A stretch of 64,000 bases of DNA from Bacillus norwichensis (GTDB taxonomy: Bacteria; Bacillota; Bacilli; Bacillales; Bacillaceae_C), in NCBI RefSeq assembly GCF_014836955.1, contig NZ_JACSPV010000005.1:60717-124716 (forward strand), read 5' to 3'. The position numbers were made by a program, and so were the translations under genes. The notes beneath the pieces were generated by a model. That model was not told the DNA's origin, made no database searches, and saw only the letters and a list, made by a program, of their open reading frames with translations. Of the stretch, positions 51,694 to 59,485 are shown in pieces (position 1 is the first letter of the stretch; every line of letters begins with the position of its first letter).

Positions 51694-53220
51694 TTATTTC
51701 CCAAATTGCGGTATGTGGTGATCGCCGATGGCTACATGAATGACTTTCGGTTCTGTATAAAATTCCAGGATGGCATAATGGCCGCCTTCACGCCCGATAC
51801 CGCTGGCTTTCGTCCCTCCGAATGGGATTCTGAGATCGCGTACGTTTTGGGCATTGATCCACAGCATTCCTGCTTCGACTGCTTGCGCTACGCGATGTCC
51901 TCGCTTGATGTCGTTCGTCCAGACATAGCCCGCAAGCCCATATTTGACGTCGTTTGCTGCTGCGATCACTTCTTCTTCTGTTTCAAACTCAATGACAGCC
52001 ATAACCGGTCCGAAAATTTCTTCCTGAGCAACTCTCATATCGTTGGTAGCATTTAAGAGCAGTGTTGGAGGTACATAGTTTCCGGCTTTGAACTCCTCTG
52101 GAACTGTACCTTGGATGACTTCGCAGCCTTCTTCTTTGGCAATTTCAATATAACTTTTCACTTTTTCAAAGTGGCCTTTATCAATAAGTGGCCCCAATTG
52201 GGTAGAAGAATCCATCGGATCGCCAACTTTGATATTTTGTACTCTTTGTTTTAGCGCTTCGACGAATTTGTCTTTGATGTTTTTGTGCAAGAATACTCTA
52301 GAGTTCGCTGTGCAGCGTTCGCCGTTAAAGGAGAACAATCCCCATACAGCCGCATCAAGAGCGCGGTCAAAATCAGCATCGTCAAACACGATCAACGGTG
52401 ATTTCCCACCAAGCTCCATGGAAGTCTTTTTCAACGTATCGGCCGAATTTTTAATAATGACAGATCCTGTCACTGTTTCCCCAGTAAAGGAAATCGCTTC
52501 CACGTCAGGATGAGCTACGAGTGAAGCTCCTGCTGTTTCCCCAAATCCGTGAACAATATTGAATACACCTTCAGGGAGGCCTGCTTTCTGAATGATTTCA
52601 GCCAGTTTATTTGCTGTAAGCGGTGAAAGCTCTGCCGGTTTTAAAACAACTGTGTTCCCAGTCGCAAGCGCTGGGGCAACTTTCCACGTTGTTAACATGA
52701 ATGGTGCGTTCCATGGTGTAATCAGTCCAACAACACCAAGCGGATTATACACTGTGTAGTTGACGAACTCGCTTCCCTGCATGTAAGCTTCCCCGTGAAG
52801 TTTTATTTGCACCATGCGAGAGTAGAATCGGAAGTTCTCCGCAGCACGCGCCGCCATGTTCCGTGTCTGTGCGATTGGAAGTCCTGTATCCAGCGATTCA
52901 AGATAAGAAAGCTCCTCGGCCTCTTCATCAATCAAATCTGCAATTCTTTCAATATATTTCATGCGCTCGGAAACTTTCATTTTACCCCAAGGGCCTTCCT
53001 TGAACGCTTTTTTAGCTGCTTGAACAGCCTTTTCTATATCTTCTTTTCTTCCCTCTGCTACACGGTTGATCTTCTCGTTTGTGAATGGACTTGGGTTATC
53101 GTAATAGACCGCGCTTTCAGCCTCTGTGAATTCTCCATTGATAAATAGACTGATATCAGGTTGCTGGGTATGTTCACGAATTTTAGCCTGTTCTGCTGTA
53201 TTTTGTGCCAAAATAGTCAC
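51694..53220 (-). CDS. hpaE: 5-carboxymethyl-2-hydroxymuconate semialdehyde dehydrogenase
   Basis: An NAD-dependent aldehyde dehydrogenase acting on the ring-cleavage product of HpaD. The 508-residue protein has 'GLITPWNAPFMLTTWKVAPALATGNTVVLKPAELSPLTA', 'SFTGETVTGSVI', the general base in 'MELGGKSP', the catalytic Cys in 'FNGERCTANSRVFLH', and 'IPFGGTKASGIGREGGHYAILEFYTEPK'. Its 3' end is 22 bp before hpaB. It differs strongly from the aldehyde dehydrogenase at 25933. Confidence 0.92.
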   Translation of the reverse strand: MTILAQNTAEQAKIREHTQQPDISLFINGEFTEAESAVYYDNPSPFTNEKINRVAEGRKEDIEKAVQAAKKAFKEGPWGKMKVSERMKYIERIADLIDEEAEELSYLESLDTGLPIAQTRNMAARAAENFRFYSRMVQIKLHGEAYMQGSEFVNYTVYNPLGVVGLITPWNAPFMLTTWKVAPALATGNTVVLKPAELSPLTANKLAEIIQKAGLPEGVFNIVHGFGETAGASLVAHPDVEAISFTGETVTGSVIIKNSADTLKKTSMELGGKSPLIVFDDADFDRALDAAVWGLFSFNGERCTANSRVFLHKNIKDKFVEALKQRVQNIKVGDPMDSSTQLGPLIDKGHFEKVKSYIEIAKEEGCEVIQGTVPEEFKAGNYVPPTLLLNATNDMRVAQEEIFGPVMAVIEFETEEEVIAAANDVKYGLAGYVWTNDIKRGHRVAQAVEAGMLWINAQNVRDLRIPFGGTKASGIGREGGHYAILEFYTEPKVIHVAIGDHHIPQFGK

Positions 53221-53404
53221 CTTCCTTTAAGATTCCCGTTTCGGGGGCGGGCTCGCAGGAACCCGCTTTTAGCTTCGGCTCACTGGAGGCAAGCAACCCC
53301 TCACAAGCCGAATCCTGTAGTCATCCTACTTTCCCGTGCTGTGCAAGACGTTTTTAATCTATAAAATTAGCTTTTCGTTTAGATCTATTAAGCTCAAAAC
53401 GCTT

Positions 53405-54328
53405 TTAGCTCTTTACTTCGTCTTTCAGTTCAATTCCATAGTTTACAAGGACTTCACGCAGTTCTTTTTGCAGAGCTTCTGAAGGGATATCCATTGGTTT
53501 GCGTAGTACCGGCTTGATTTTACCCATCATGCCAAGAGCAGCTTTTGCCACTGCAGGGTTTGTATCTTTAAATAGAACATCGTTCAGTTCCATCATTTCA
53601 AAGTGCATATCTTGTGCTTTTTTCACGTCGCCTGCCGCCCATGCATTGTAGATTTCAGCTACAGGTCCTGGTGCAACGTTGGAAGTAGCGCTAATGTGTC
53701 CAGCTCCGCCGATCGCAAGCATTGGGTAGCAAAGAAGCTCGATTCCAGAATACAGGTTGAAGTCTCGACCCACTTTTAAAAGCACACGATTCACATGTTC
53801 AAAGTCTTTATTTGACTCCTTGATCCCGATAATGTTCGGGCAGTCTTCTGCGAGACGCTTGATCGTTTCAACTTCAAGGTTTACTGCTGTTCTACCAGGG
53901 ATATTATATAGGATGATTGGAATATCAACAGAGTTAGCAACCGTTTTAAAGTGCTTATAAAGCGCCTGCTGGTTTGGTCGATTATAATAAGGGACGATGA
54001 CCATTGCACCGTCTGCCCCCATTTCTTGAGCAGCTTTTGTCAATCTAATGGCTTCATTATGATTGACGGATCCTGTTCCCGGAAGGAAAGGGACACGTCC
54101 AGCAACCGCTTTCATTGCAGTCTCCATGACAAGCTCTCTTTCATCCACCGTCAAGGAGCTCGGCTCACCGCTTGTTCCAGTAACAGAAATTCCGTGGCTC
54201 CCATTTTTGATCTGCCAGTCGATTAAATTTTTAAACGTTTCCAAATCCAAGCTTTCATCTTCATTAAATGGAGTAATAACCGGAGCAATCGACCCTCTGA
54301 ATCTTTCTTTGGCTTCTTTAAACGACAT
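53405..54328 (-). CDS. DapA-family class I aldolase of the hpa operon
   Basis: The 307-residue TIM-barrel protein of the dihydrodipicolinate synthase/N-acetylneuraminate lyase family has 'VTGTSGEPSSLTVDERE', 'VIVPYYNRPNQQALYKHF', and 'NIIGIKES' with the Schiff-base Lys. No HpaI-type class II aldolase is in the cluster, so this enzyme may perform the final retro-aldol cleavage of 4-hydroxy-2-oxoheptanedioate to pyruvate and succinic semialdehyde. Family members favour pyruvate. A lysine-synthesis DapA role is less likely because the promoter carries the hpa-type operator. The start at 54328 has AGGAGG at better spacing than 54334. Confidence 0.8.
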   Translation of the reverse strand: MSFKEAKERFRGSIAPVITPFNEDESLDLETFKNLIDWQIKNGSHGISVTGTSGEPSSLTVDERELVMETAMKAVAGRVPFLPGTGSVNHNEAIRLTKAAQEMGADGAMVIVPYYNRPNQQALYKHFKTVANSVDIPIILYNIPGRTAVNLEVETIKRLAEDCPNIIGIKESNKDFEHVNRVLLKVGRDFNLYSGIELLCYPMLAIGGAGHISATSNVAPGPVAEIYNAWAAGDVKKAQDMHFEMMELNDVLFKDTNPAVAKAALGMMGKIKPVLRKPMDIPSEALQKELREVLVNYGIELKDEVKS

Positions 54329-54386
54329 ATTCATAATCCTCCTATATAAAAGTTATTTAAATACTGATTAATTTTCTGAACAATTA

Positions 54387-54400
54387 AATCATATATGATT
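54387..54400. promoter_or_regulatory. Candidate hpa operator AATCATATATGATT
   Basis: A perfect 14-bp palindrome about 60 bp upstream of the first gene of the hpa operon. It is shared with the region upstream of the second gntR gene. Confidence 0.75.
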
Positions 54401-54451
54401 ATATATATTATGTCAAATATTTTTTTGGAATCAAATTCTCCTTTTCATATT

Positions 54452-54627
54452 TTGCGCCCAGATTTTATCAAGATAAAGTCGATACATTTCCTCTGAAAAT
54501 AAGGTGCCATCTGCCAGAGGTTTTAACTTCATTCTGCCGGATTTGAACCTCCACTGAATGAAATACCAATACACATTCATCTCACCACTTACAGAAGCAG
54601 AAGACTTCTATTGAATGAAGTTAAATT
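54452..54627 (+). repeat. Structured dispersed repeat, copy B5
   Basis: Shares TTTGCGCCCAGATTTTATC, ATACATTTCCTCTGAAAAT, the outer stem TTTTAACTTCATTC/GAATGAAGTTAAA, and the inner AGAAG/CTTCT hairpin. It lies between the aldolase gene and the second gntR gene. Confidence 0.85.
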
Positions 54628-54683
54628 TAGTAACCGCTTTCATTTTTTTAAAAGCAAGAAACAGTTTTTTAGCGTTCTGTTTC

Positions 54684-55358
54684 TTAACTCTCTGATGTAT
54701 TTTCCATTCTGATCGAACGACGTCTTTCAAAATCCTCCGCTGTGCGGAATTTATGCATGCGAACCAATTCTTCAATCTTTTGCGGATCTGCCTTCTTTTC
54801 AAGCAATGAAATGATTTCTTCATGTTCCTTGATTGACTCTTTTACCCTAACAGAATAGAGCGTTGATCCGATCCCTCTGATGGAGTCCAAACGTTTCCAT
54901 AGTGTTTGAATACTTTCAACCAAAACCTTATTCGTACTTTCTTCATAAATCAGATGGTGAAACTCAGTATTCAATTTAGCAAACGCAATAATATCAAAAT
55001 CCTCTAAAGCCTCCTTCATCTGTTTATTTTTTTCTTTCAGCTTCATGATCTTGGCTGCCGGGAAATTTTGTGAACAGGATGCCACTACATAGCCCTCAAG
55101 CACAGCAAGAACCTGCAGGCTCTCGTAATATTCGGACTCATTGATAGAGGAAACAACAGGTCCAATATTGTGCTTATACTCAATCAGTCCTTCCGCCTCC
55201 AACTGGCGGATCGCTTCCCTGATCGGGATAGAACTCGTCTGTAATTCCCTTGCCAGCTGATCAATCACAATCCTTTGTCCGGGTCCAAAAACCTTCTCTA
55301 CAATCCTTGACTTAATAATTCGATAAGCTCTTTGTTGTTTATTCTCTTTCTTCATCAT
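54684..55358 (-). CDS. GntR-family regulator (FCD subgroup), candidate hpa operon controller
   Basis: The protein has about 224 residues. It has a winged helix ('RAYRIIKSRIVEKVFGPGQRIVIDQLARELQTSSIPIREAIRQLEAEGLIEYKHNIGPVV') and an FCD-type helical sensor domain ('LVRMHKFRTAEDFERRRSIRM' at the end). The frame opens at 55415 inside REP copy 7, which would give a spurious N-terminus. Two adjacent ATG codons at 55358/55355 are better, although the ribosome site is weak. Palindromes of the TCATATATGA type lie just upstream and before the aldolase and symporter genes. Confidence 0.87.
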   Translation of the reverse strand: MMKKENKQQRAYRIIKSRIVEKVFGPGQRIVIDQLARELQTSSIPIREAIRQLEAEGLIEYKHNIGPVVSSINESEYYESLQVLAVLEGYVVASCSQNFPAAKIMKLKEKNKQMKEALEDFDIIAFAKLNTEFHHLIYEESTNKVLVESIQTLWKRLDSIRGIGSTLYSVRVKESIKEHEEIISLLEKKADPQKIEELVRMHKFRTAEDFERRRSIRMENTSES

Positions 55359-55363
55359 ACATA

Positions 55364-55387
55364 CATCATATGTAAAATCATATATGA
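55364..55387. promoter_or_regulatory. Candidate autoregulatory operators of the hpa GntR
   Basis: ATCATATGT is followed by the perfect palindrome TCATATATGA (55378-55387), immediately upstream of the gntR start and eight bases from REP copy 7. Confidence 0.7.
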
Positions 55388-55395
55388 AGTCAAGA

Positions 55396-55430
55396 GGGGG
55401 TCTGACCCCCACCACTTTAACGCGTTAAAG
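55396..55430. repeat. REP-like element, copy 7 (3' side of the transposase gene)
   Basis: GGGGGTCTGACCCCC is followed by a core with CTTTAA/TTAAAG, lacking the right-hand palindrome. It contains the transposase stop codon. Confidence 0.88.
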
Positions 55431-55973
55431 GTTTTCCTCTTGTTCCCGCTCAATAAAGCGTTGGTAGTGTTTTTCAGGAGGGGCAGGGAAGTACGATAGC
55501 GTGCGAGTTTTGTCGATGTATGGGTTATCCTGAGGGACAAAATAGGCTGAACAACTGCTCCATTTATATTTTTCGGGGGATGAGACAATGTTGGCTTCAA
55601 CAGGATTTAAGTGAATATACTTGCTCACTTTGAGGAAATAATCTTCTGAAAGTATCAGCTTTGATCCATAACGACCTTGAAATAAATGGCCATCCAGTGA
55701 ATGTCTTTGGTTAAAGTAAATAGCGTAACGAGAATTGAGTCTTTGCATGATATACTTTGGGTGGTGGTCTATTGTTTCCAACTGGAGATGAATGTGGTTA
55801 AACATGAGGCAATAAGAATGGAGTATACAAGGAAACTCAGAGCGGACTTCTTTAAACATTCTCAAATAGGTAAGCCGATCCCAATCGTCATAAAAAATGG
55901 AAGTACGTCGATTTCCACGTTTGGTTATATGGTAGACAGCGCCAGGAAACCAAACTCTTATTTTTCTCGCCAT
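55425..55973 (-). CDS. REP-associated tyrosine transposase (RAYT, Y1_Tnp/IS200-like HUH)
   Basis: A single-strand HUH endonuclease thought to mobilise REP palindromes. The 182-residue protein has the conserved 'PGAVYHITKRGNRR', the metal motif 'MFNHIHLQ' (His 60, His 62), 'LFQGRYGSKLI', and the nucleophile region 'YFLKVSKYIHLNPVEA' (Tyr about 119). The start at 55973 has AAGGGG upstream. Single REP palindromes of the same sequence as the dispersed copies lie at each side (55396 and 56090), the standard RAYT-REP arrangement. The gene looks intact. Confidence 0.93.
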   Translation of the reverse strand: MARKIRVWFPGAVYHITKRGNRRTSIFYDDWDRLTYLRMFKEVRSEFPCILHSYCLMFNHIHLQLETIDHHPKYIMQRLNSRYAIYFNQRHSLDGHLFQGRYGSKLILSEDYFLKVSKYIHLNPVEANIVSSPEKYKWSSCSAYFVPQDNPYIDKTRTLSYFPAPPEKHYQRFIEREQEENL

Positions 55974-56071
55974 AGGCAACACCCCTTATTACTTTAATTT
56001 TTTATTGCTATTTAAGGCTATTCGACACCTTTCAACTAATTCCTGCTTTATTTTTGAATCTCTTCTACACT

Positions 56072-56139
56072 GTGACGCATTAACGCACTGGGGGTCTGAC
56101 CCCCTTAAGAGACCCCCTTAAGATGACCCCCTTAAGACA
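56072..56139. repeat. REP-like element, copy 8 (5' side of the transposase gene) with triple edge repeat
   Basis: GCATTAACGCACT is followed by GGGGGTCTGACCCCC. The edge GACCCCCTTAAGA then occurs three times in a row. Confidence 0.88.
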
Positions 56140-56140
56140 T

Positions 56141-56168
56141 CAAAAAAAAGCGCCTCAGCGCTTTTTTC
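56141..56168 (-). terminator. Terminator of the CorC-type gene
   Basis: AGCGC/GCGCT with a CTCA loop is flanked by A and T runs. It works on the minus strand and may be bidirectional. Confidence 0.85.
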
Positions 56169-57504
56169 ATTGTTTATTCAGTTCTGCTTCTTCTTCCACT
56201 TCGGCTTTTTCTTCTTTGAAGACTTCGATAAAGTGGATTTGGTGTCCGTCCAGCTCTGTGACTTTAAAAGCAAAGTCATCCGAATGAAGAGTTTCCCCTT
56301 CTACTACATCAAATTTCTTAGATAAGATCCATCCGCCAAGTGTGTCAACGTCTTCATCAGACAGATGGGTCCCGAGAAGGTCATTGACATCTGGAATCAG
56401 GACTTTTCCGCTGAAAATGAAGTGGTTTTCCCCTACTTTTGTGATATCTTCCACCTCATCTGTATCAAATTCGTCCCGAATCTCCCCGACAATTTCTTCT
56501 ACTATATCTTCGACCGTAACAAGACCCGAAGTTCCACCGTACTCATCAAGCAGGATCGCCATATGTGTATGTTCCTTCTGCATTTTAAGCAGCAAATCCC
56601 GAATTGGGATCGTCTCAATCACATGAATCACAGGCTTGATAAATGCCGATATTTCTAATTCGCTGTCCGAATCCCTATTTTTAATTTGCTCCAGCAAAAT
56701 ATCTTTAATATTAATCAGTCCGATAATATTGTCCTTATCACCCTCATATATCGGATAACGTGTGAATTTTACATCCTGGATGACATTTACCCAGTCTTCA
56801 ATTTCTTCTTCTGTTGAAAAAGAGATCATTTCTGTCCGCGGTACCATTATTTCTTTGGCTACCCGGTTATCGAACTTAAAAATATTTGTTACGTATGTCA
56901 GCTCAGATTGATTGATCTCACCGCTTTTAAAACTTTCAGACAGTATGATTCTAAGCTCTTCTTCGGAATGGGAGACTTCATGTTCCGATACCGAATGGAG
57001 GCCGAATACTTTCGCCAGTAAGCGAGCAGAACCGTTGAGTACCCAGATGAAAGGAAACGCGATTCGGTAAAACCAAATCAACGGCTTGGCAGTCATCAAG
57101 GAAATTTCCTCTGCTTTTTGAATAGCCACTGTTTTTGGAGCTAATTCACCAACGACTACGTGTAAAAAAGTGATGATCAAAAAAGCAATTGTAATTGACA
57201 ACATTTGAGTGACAGACGGTCCGAGCTCCAACTTTTCAAATAATGGATCGAACAATGATTTAACTGCTGGTTCACCCAACCAGCCGATTCCAAGGGCTGT
57301 AAGCGTAATCCCAAGCTGGCATGCTGATAAATATTCATCCATATGTGTAATAACATGCTTTACTGCCTTAGCCGCCGGTTTTCCTTCTTCAATCAGCTGG
57401 TCCACACGGCTACTTCTAATTTTTACAATAGCAAATTCTGCTGCTACGAAAAAAGCGGTCATTGCAATTAATAGTGCGATTAAGAGTAAACTGGCAACGT
57501 CCAA
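56167..57504 (-). CDS. CorC/HlyC-type membrane protein (CNNM domain, CBS pair, CorC_HlyC)
   Basis: The 445-residue protein belongs to the CNNM/CorC family, linked to Mg2+ or Co2+ transport. The N-terminal DUF21 part has three to four helices ('[20 protein letters not shown]', '[19 protein letters not shown]'). Two CBS domains follow ('[15 protein letters not shown]', '[33 protein letters not shown]') and a C-terminal CorC_HlyC domain ends in an acidic tail. The start is TTG at 57504 with AAAGGCG upstream. That site lies in a small hairpin GCCTTTC/GAAAGGC that could mask it. An IS605-like relic lies in its promoter region. Confidence 0.9.
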   Translation of the reverse strand: MDVASLLLIALLIAMTAFFVAAEFAIVKIRSSRVDQLIEEGKPAAKAVKHVITHMDEYLSACQLGITLTALGIGWLGEPAVKSLFDPLFEKLELGPSVTQMLSITIAFLIITFLHVVVGELAPKTVAIQKAEEISLMTAKPLIWFYRIAFPFIWVLNGSARLLAKVFGLHSVSEHEVSHSEEELRIILSESFKSGEINQSELTYVTNIFKFDNRVAKEIMVPRTEMISFSTEEEIEDWVNVIQDVKFTRYPIYEGDKDNIIGLINIKDILLEQIKNRDSDSELEISAFIKPVIHVIETIPIRDLLLKMQKEHTHMAILLDEYGGTSGLVTVEDIVEEIVGEIRDEFDTDEVEDITKVGENHFIFSGKVLIPDVNDLLGTHLSDEDVDTLGGWILSKKFDVVEGETLHSDDFAFKVTELDGHQIHFIEVFKEEKAEVEEEAELNKQ

Positions 57505-57599
57505 ATAGTTCGCCTTTCAAAGAAAGGCGTACACCTCCCAAGAATTAAGATTGCCTGTCGACCTGACGGCCGAACACACCTTTTATAAAATATTATACT

Positions 57600-57905
57600 A
57601 TACGTTTTCTCAAGTGCATATAGTGAACTACCCTGCCACTTATCATCCGTTTTTTTTGGCTGGCTTGAAGTGGGGGCTTCTTGGGTAATCACCATTTTTG
57701 GTAGCTGACGAAATGAACCAAGCTAGCCCCTCCTGTATACTGGATATTAGACGTCGCTAATAAGCTCCAGAGTTGTAGTTTATCAATCGTTAGACCACAA
57801 GTGCATTGATAAGTACGTTGTGGTAAGGTGATCTCCCTTACCGAACATAACTCGGACAAGTCTTTGTTGAAGGAAAATCACCCCACTTCTAAATATTTTG
57901 ATTAT
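57600..57905 (-). mobile_element. IS200/IS605 (TnpB-type) right-end and omega-RNA-like relic
   Basis: On the minus strand the end block AAGAAGCCCCCACTTCAAGC pairs across a loop with GATAAGTGGCAGGGTAGTTCAC. This is the layout of IS605-type right ends, where the reRNA/omega-RNA scaffold ends before the guide. Upstream are several hairpins: ACCACAA/TTGTGGT, GGTAAGG/CCTTACC, and CTGGAG/TATCCAG around TTAGCGACGTCTAA. No TnpA or intact TnpB is present. A short frame at 57480-57695 ('EAPTSSQPKK') may be a TnpB C-terminal remnant. Recognition is from remembered family layout, so moderate confidence. Confidence 0.55.
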
Positions 57906-58179
57906 ATGTATTTTATCTTTTGGCTCAATAGAAAACAAGCGTTCCTACCCAAAAATCTATTGGCTTCGCCAAACTAATCGCCGATCGAAGGAAGAGATTT
58001 CTTTTAGAAGTTCGTTAAAAAAACCACATTTTTCTAAAGGGGCGTAGTAAGTGTGAAAAATAACACGTATTATAAGAGTGGACAAGTCTTAAAGGCGGCA
58101 GCCGGAAATCTCTTGTTTTCTTTCTCGCCTTTTACATGTAAAATAGACCCATTGATTTGAAAGAGAGGAAATAATAGAA
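57906..58179. other. Intergenic region before uppP
   Basis: No gene seen. It holds a short hairpin TTGGC/GCCAA near 57960 and the uppP ribosome site AGAGAGGA. Part of it may belong to the IS605-like relic. Confidence 0.4.
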
Positions 58180-59034
58180 ATGAGCATTTGGGAATTCATT
58201 GTCGCATTAATATTGGGCTTTGTTGAGGGTATGACCGAATTCGCTCCTGTCTCATCGACAGGCCATATGATCATCGTGGATGATATTTTATTAAAATCAG
58301 CAGAGTTACTAAAATCCCAGGAAATAGCCAATACGTTTAAAGTGGTTATCCAATTGGGATCCGTTCTAGCAGCGGCCATCGTTTTTCGGCAGCGGATTTT
58401 GAGCTTGTTCGGAATTCGTACGGCGAATTCTCCTGCACCTGAAAAAGGCCATTCTCGTCTTCGATTAACACACATCATCATCGGGTTGATTCCAGCCATC
58501 ATACTGGGATTTACATTAGAGGATTTTATTGATACATATCTATTTTCTGTAGAAACAGTATTAGTCGGCCTTGTAGGAGGAGCAATTTTAATGGCGGCAG
58601 CCGATTGGAAAGCAAGATCTGGTTCAGCAGCGAAGGAAAAAACCAGCCTTGATGACATCTCCATTAAGCAGGCTTTTTTGATTGGGCTATTCCAATGTAT
58701 CGCATTATGGCCGGGCTTTTCCAGATCTGGGTCTACCATTTCAGGTGGGGTCTTGCTGGGGCTGAAATACCGGGCCGCTGCGGACTTTACTTTTATCATG
58801 GCGATCCCGATCATGTTCGGAGCAAGTGCTGTCTCTTTATATAAAAAAATGGACCTTCTGACTGTAGATGTTATTCCATTCTTTGTGGTCGGATTTATCA
58901 GCGCCTTTGTTTTTGCTTGGCTGTCCATCCGCTTTTTCCTAGCTCTGATTAGCAAGATTAAATTGATGCCTTTTGCAATTTATAGAGTTGTGTTGGCCGC
59001 GGTTATTTTAGTGATTTATATCAACATTAAATAG
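58180..59034 (+). CDS. uppP: Undecaprenyl-diphosphate phosphatase
   Basis: A membrane enzyme recycling undecaprenyl pyrophosphate to the monophosphate lipid carrier for wall synthesis; it also confers basal bacitracin tolerance. The 284-residue protein has the BacA signatures 'LGFVEGMTEFAPVSSTGHMII' near residue 15 and 'CIALWPGFSRSGSTISGG' near residue 170, whose Glu, Ser and Arg residues form the active site. About eight helices are present. Ribosome site AGAGAGGA. It is monocistronic with a downstream terminator. Confidence 0.95.
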   Translation: MSIWEFIVALILGFVEGMTEFAPVSSTGHMIIVDDILLKSAELLKSQEIANTFKVVIQLGSVLAAAIVFRQRILSLFGIRTANSPAPEKGHSRLRLTHIIIGLIPAIILGFTLEDFIDTYLFSVETVLVGLVGGAILMAAADWKARSGSAAKEKTSLDDISIKQAFLIGLFQCIALWPGFSRSGSTISGGVLLGLKYRAAADFTFIMAIPIMFGASAVSLYKKMDLLTVDVIPFFVVGFISAFVFAWLSIRFFLALISKIKLMPFAIYRVVLAAVILVIYINIK

Positions 59035-59049
59035 CGCCGCAGAGAAGAA

Positions 59050-59095
59050 GGCTGTATAGTGATTCAGTAAAACTGATGACCTGTACAGCCCTTTT
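59050..59095 (+). terminator. Terminator of uppP
   Basis: GGCTGTA/TACAGCC arms are followed by CTTTT. Confidence 0.75.
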
Positions 59096-59439
59096 CTGTC
59101 TTTGTATACACAGACGTAGATCAATTCTTTTCTTCGTTCTAAATGTGCTCAAAGGCAAAAGCGCCTTGTTCAGTACAAACAAAAGGAGGCAGCCCTTCAG
59201 CCGCGCAGCAAAGCTGCTTATTTCAATTACATCATGAAAAACTTCCTTGAGCATTATATATAACTTGAAAAAAATAGTTACGCTTTATAATAGAAGAATT
59301 TGAAACAGGTGCATCAGGTTTCGGGCAGGATTTTCGTATCCTATTAAAGTTTGAACGAAAATCTTTGATTACGAAACTGAATCTAAGCATGTGCAACTGT
59401 TAAAAGGAAAACTTTAATCATTTATATATTTTCTTTCAA
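59096..59439. other. Intergenic region between uppP and wrbA, nothing assigned
   Basis: About 340 bp without a supportable gene, repeat family or regulatory motif. Short frames here lack ribosome sites. Confidence 0.5.
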
Positions 59440-59440
59440 A

Positions 59441-59470
59441 AAAAAGAGCAAACGATTCGTTTGCTCTTTC
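59441..59470 (-). terminator. Terminator of wrbA
   Basis: The stem AAGAGCAAACGA/TCGTTTGCTCTT is followed by U residues on the minus strand. Confidence 0.88.
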
Positions 59471-59485
59471 TGTCAATCACAAGGG

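Noticed and set aside
58089-58955. 288-codon open frame on the minus strand opposite uppP
   Set aside because: It is an antisense shadow of the conserved uppP gene, without a ribosome site or family motifs.
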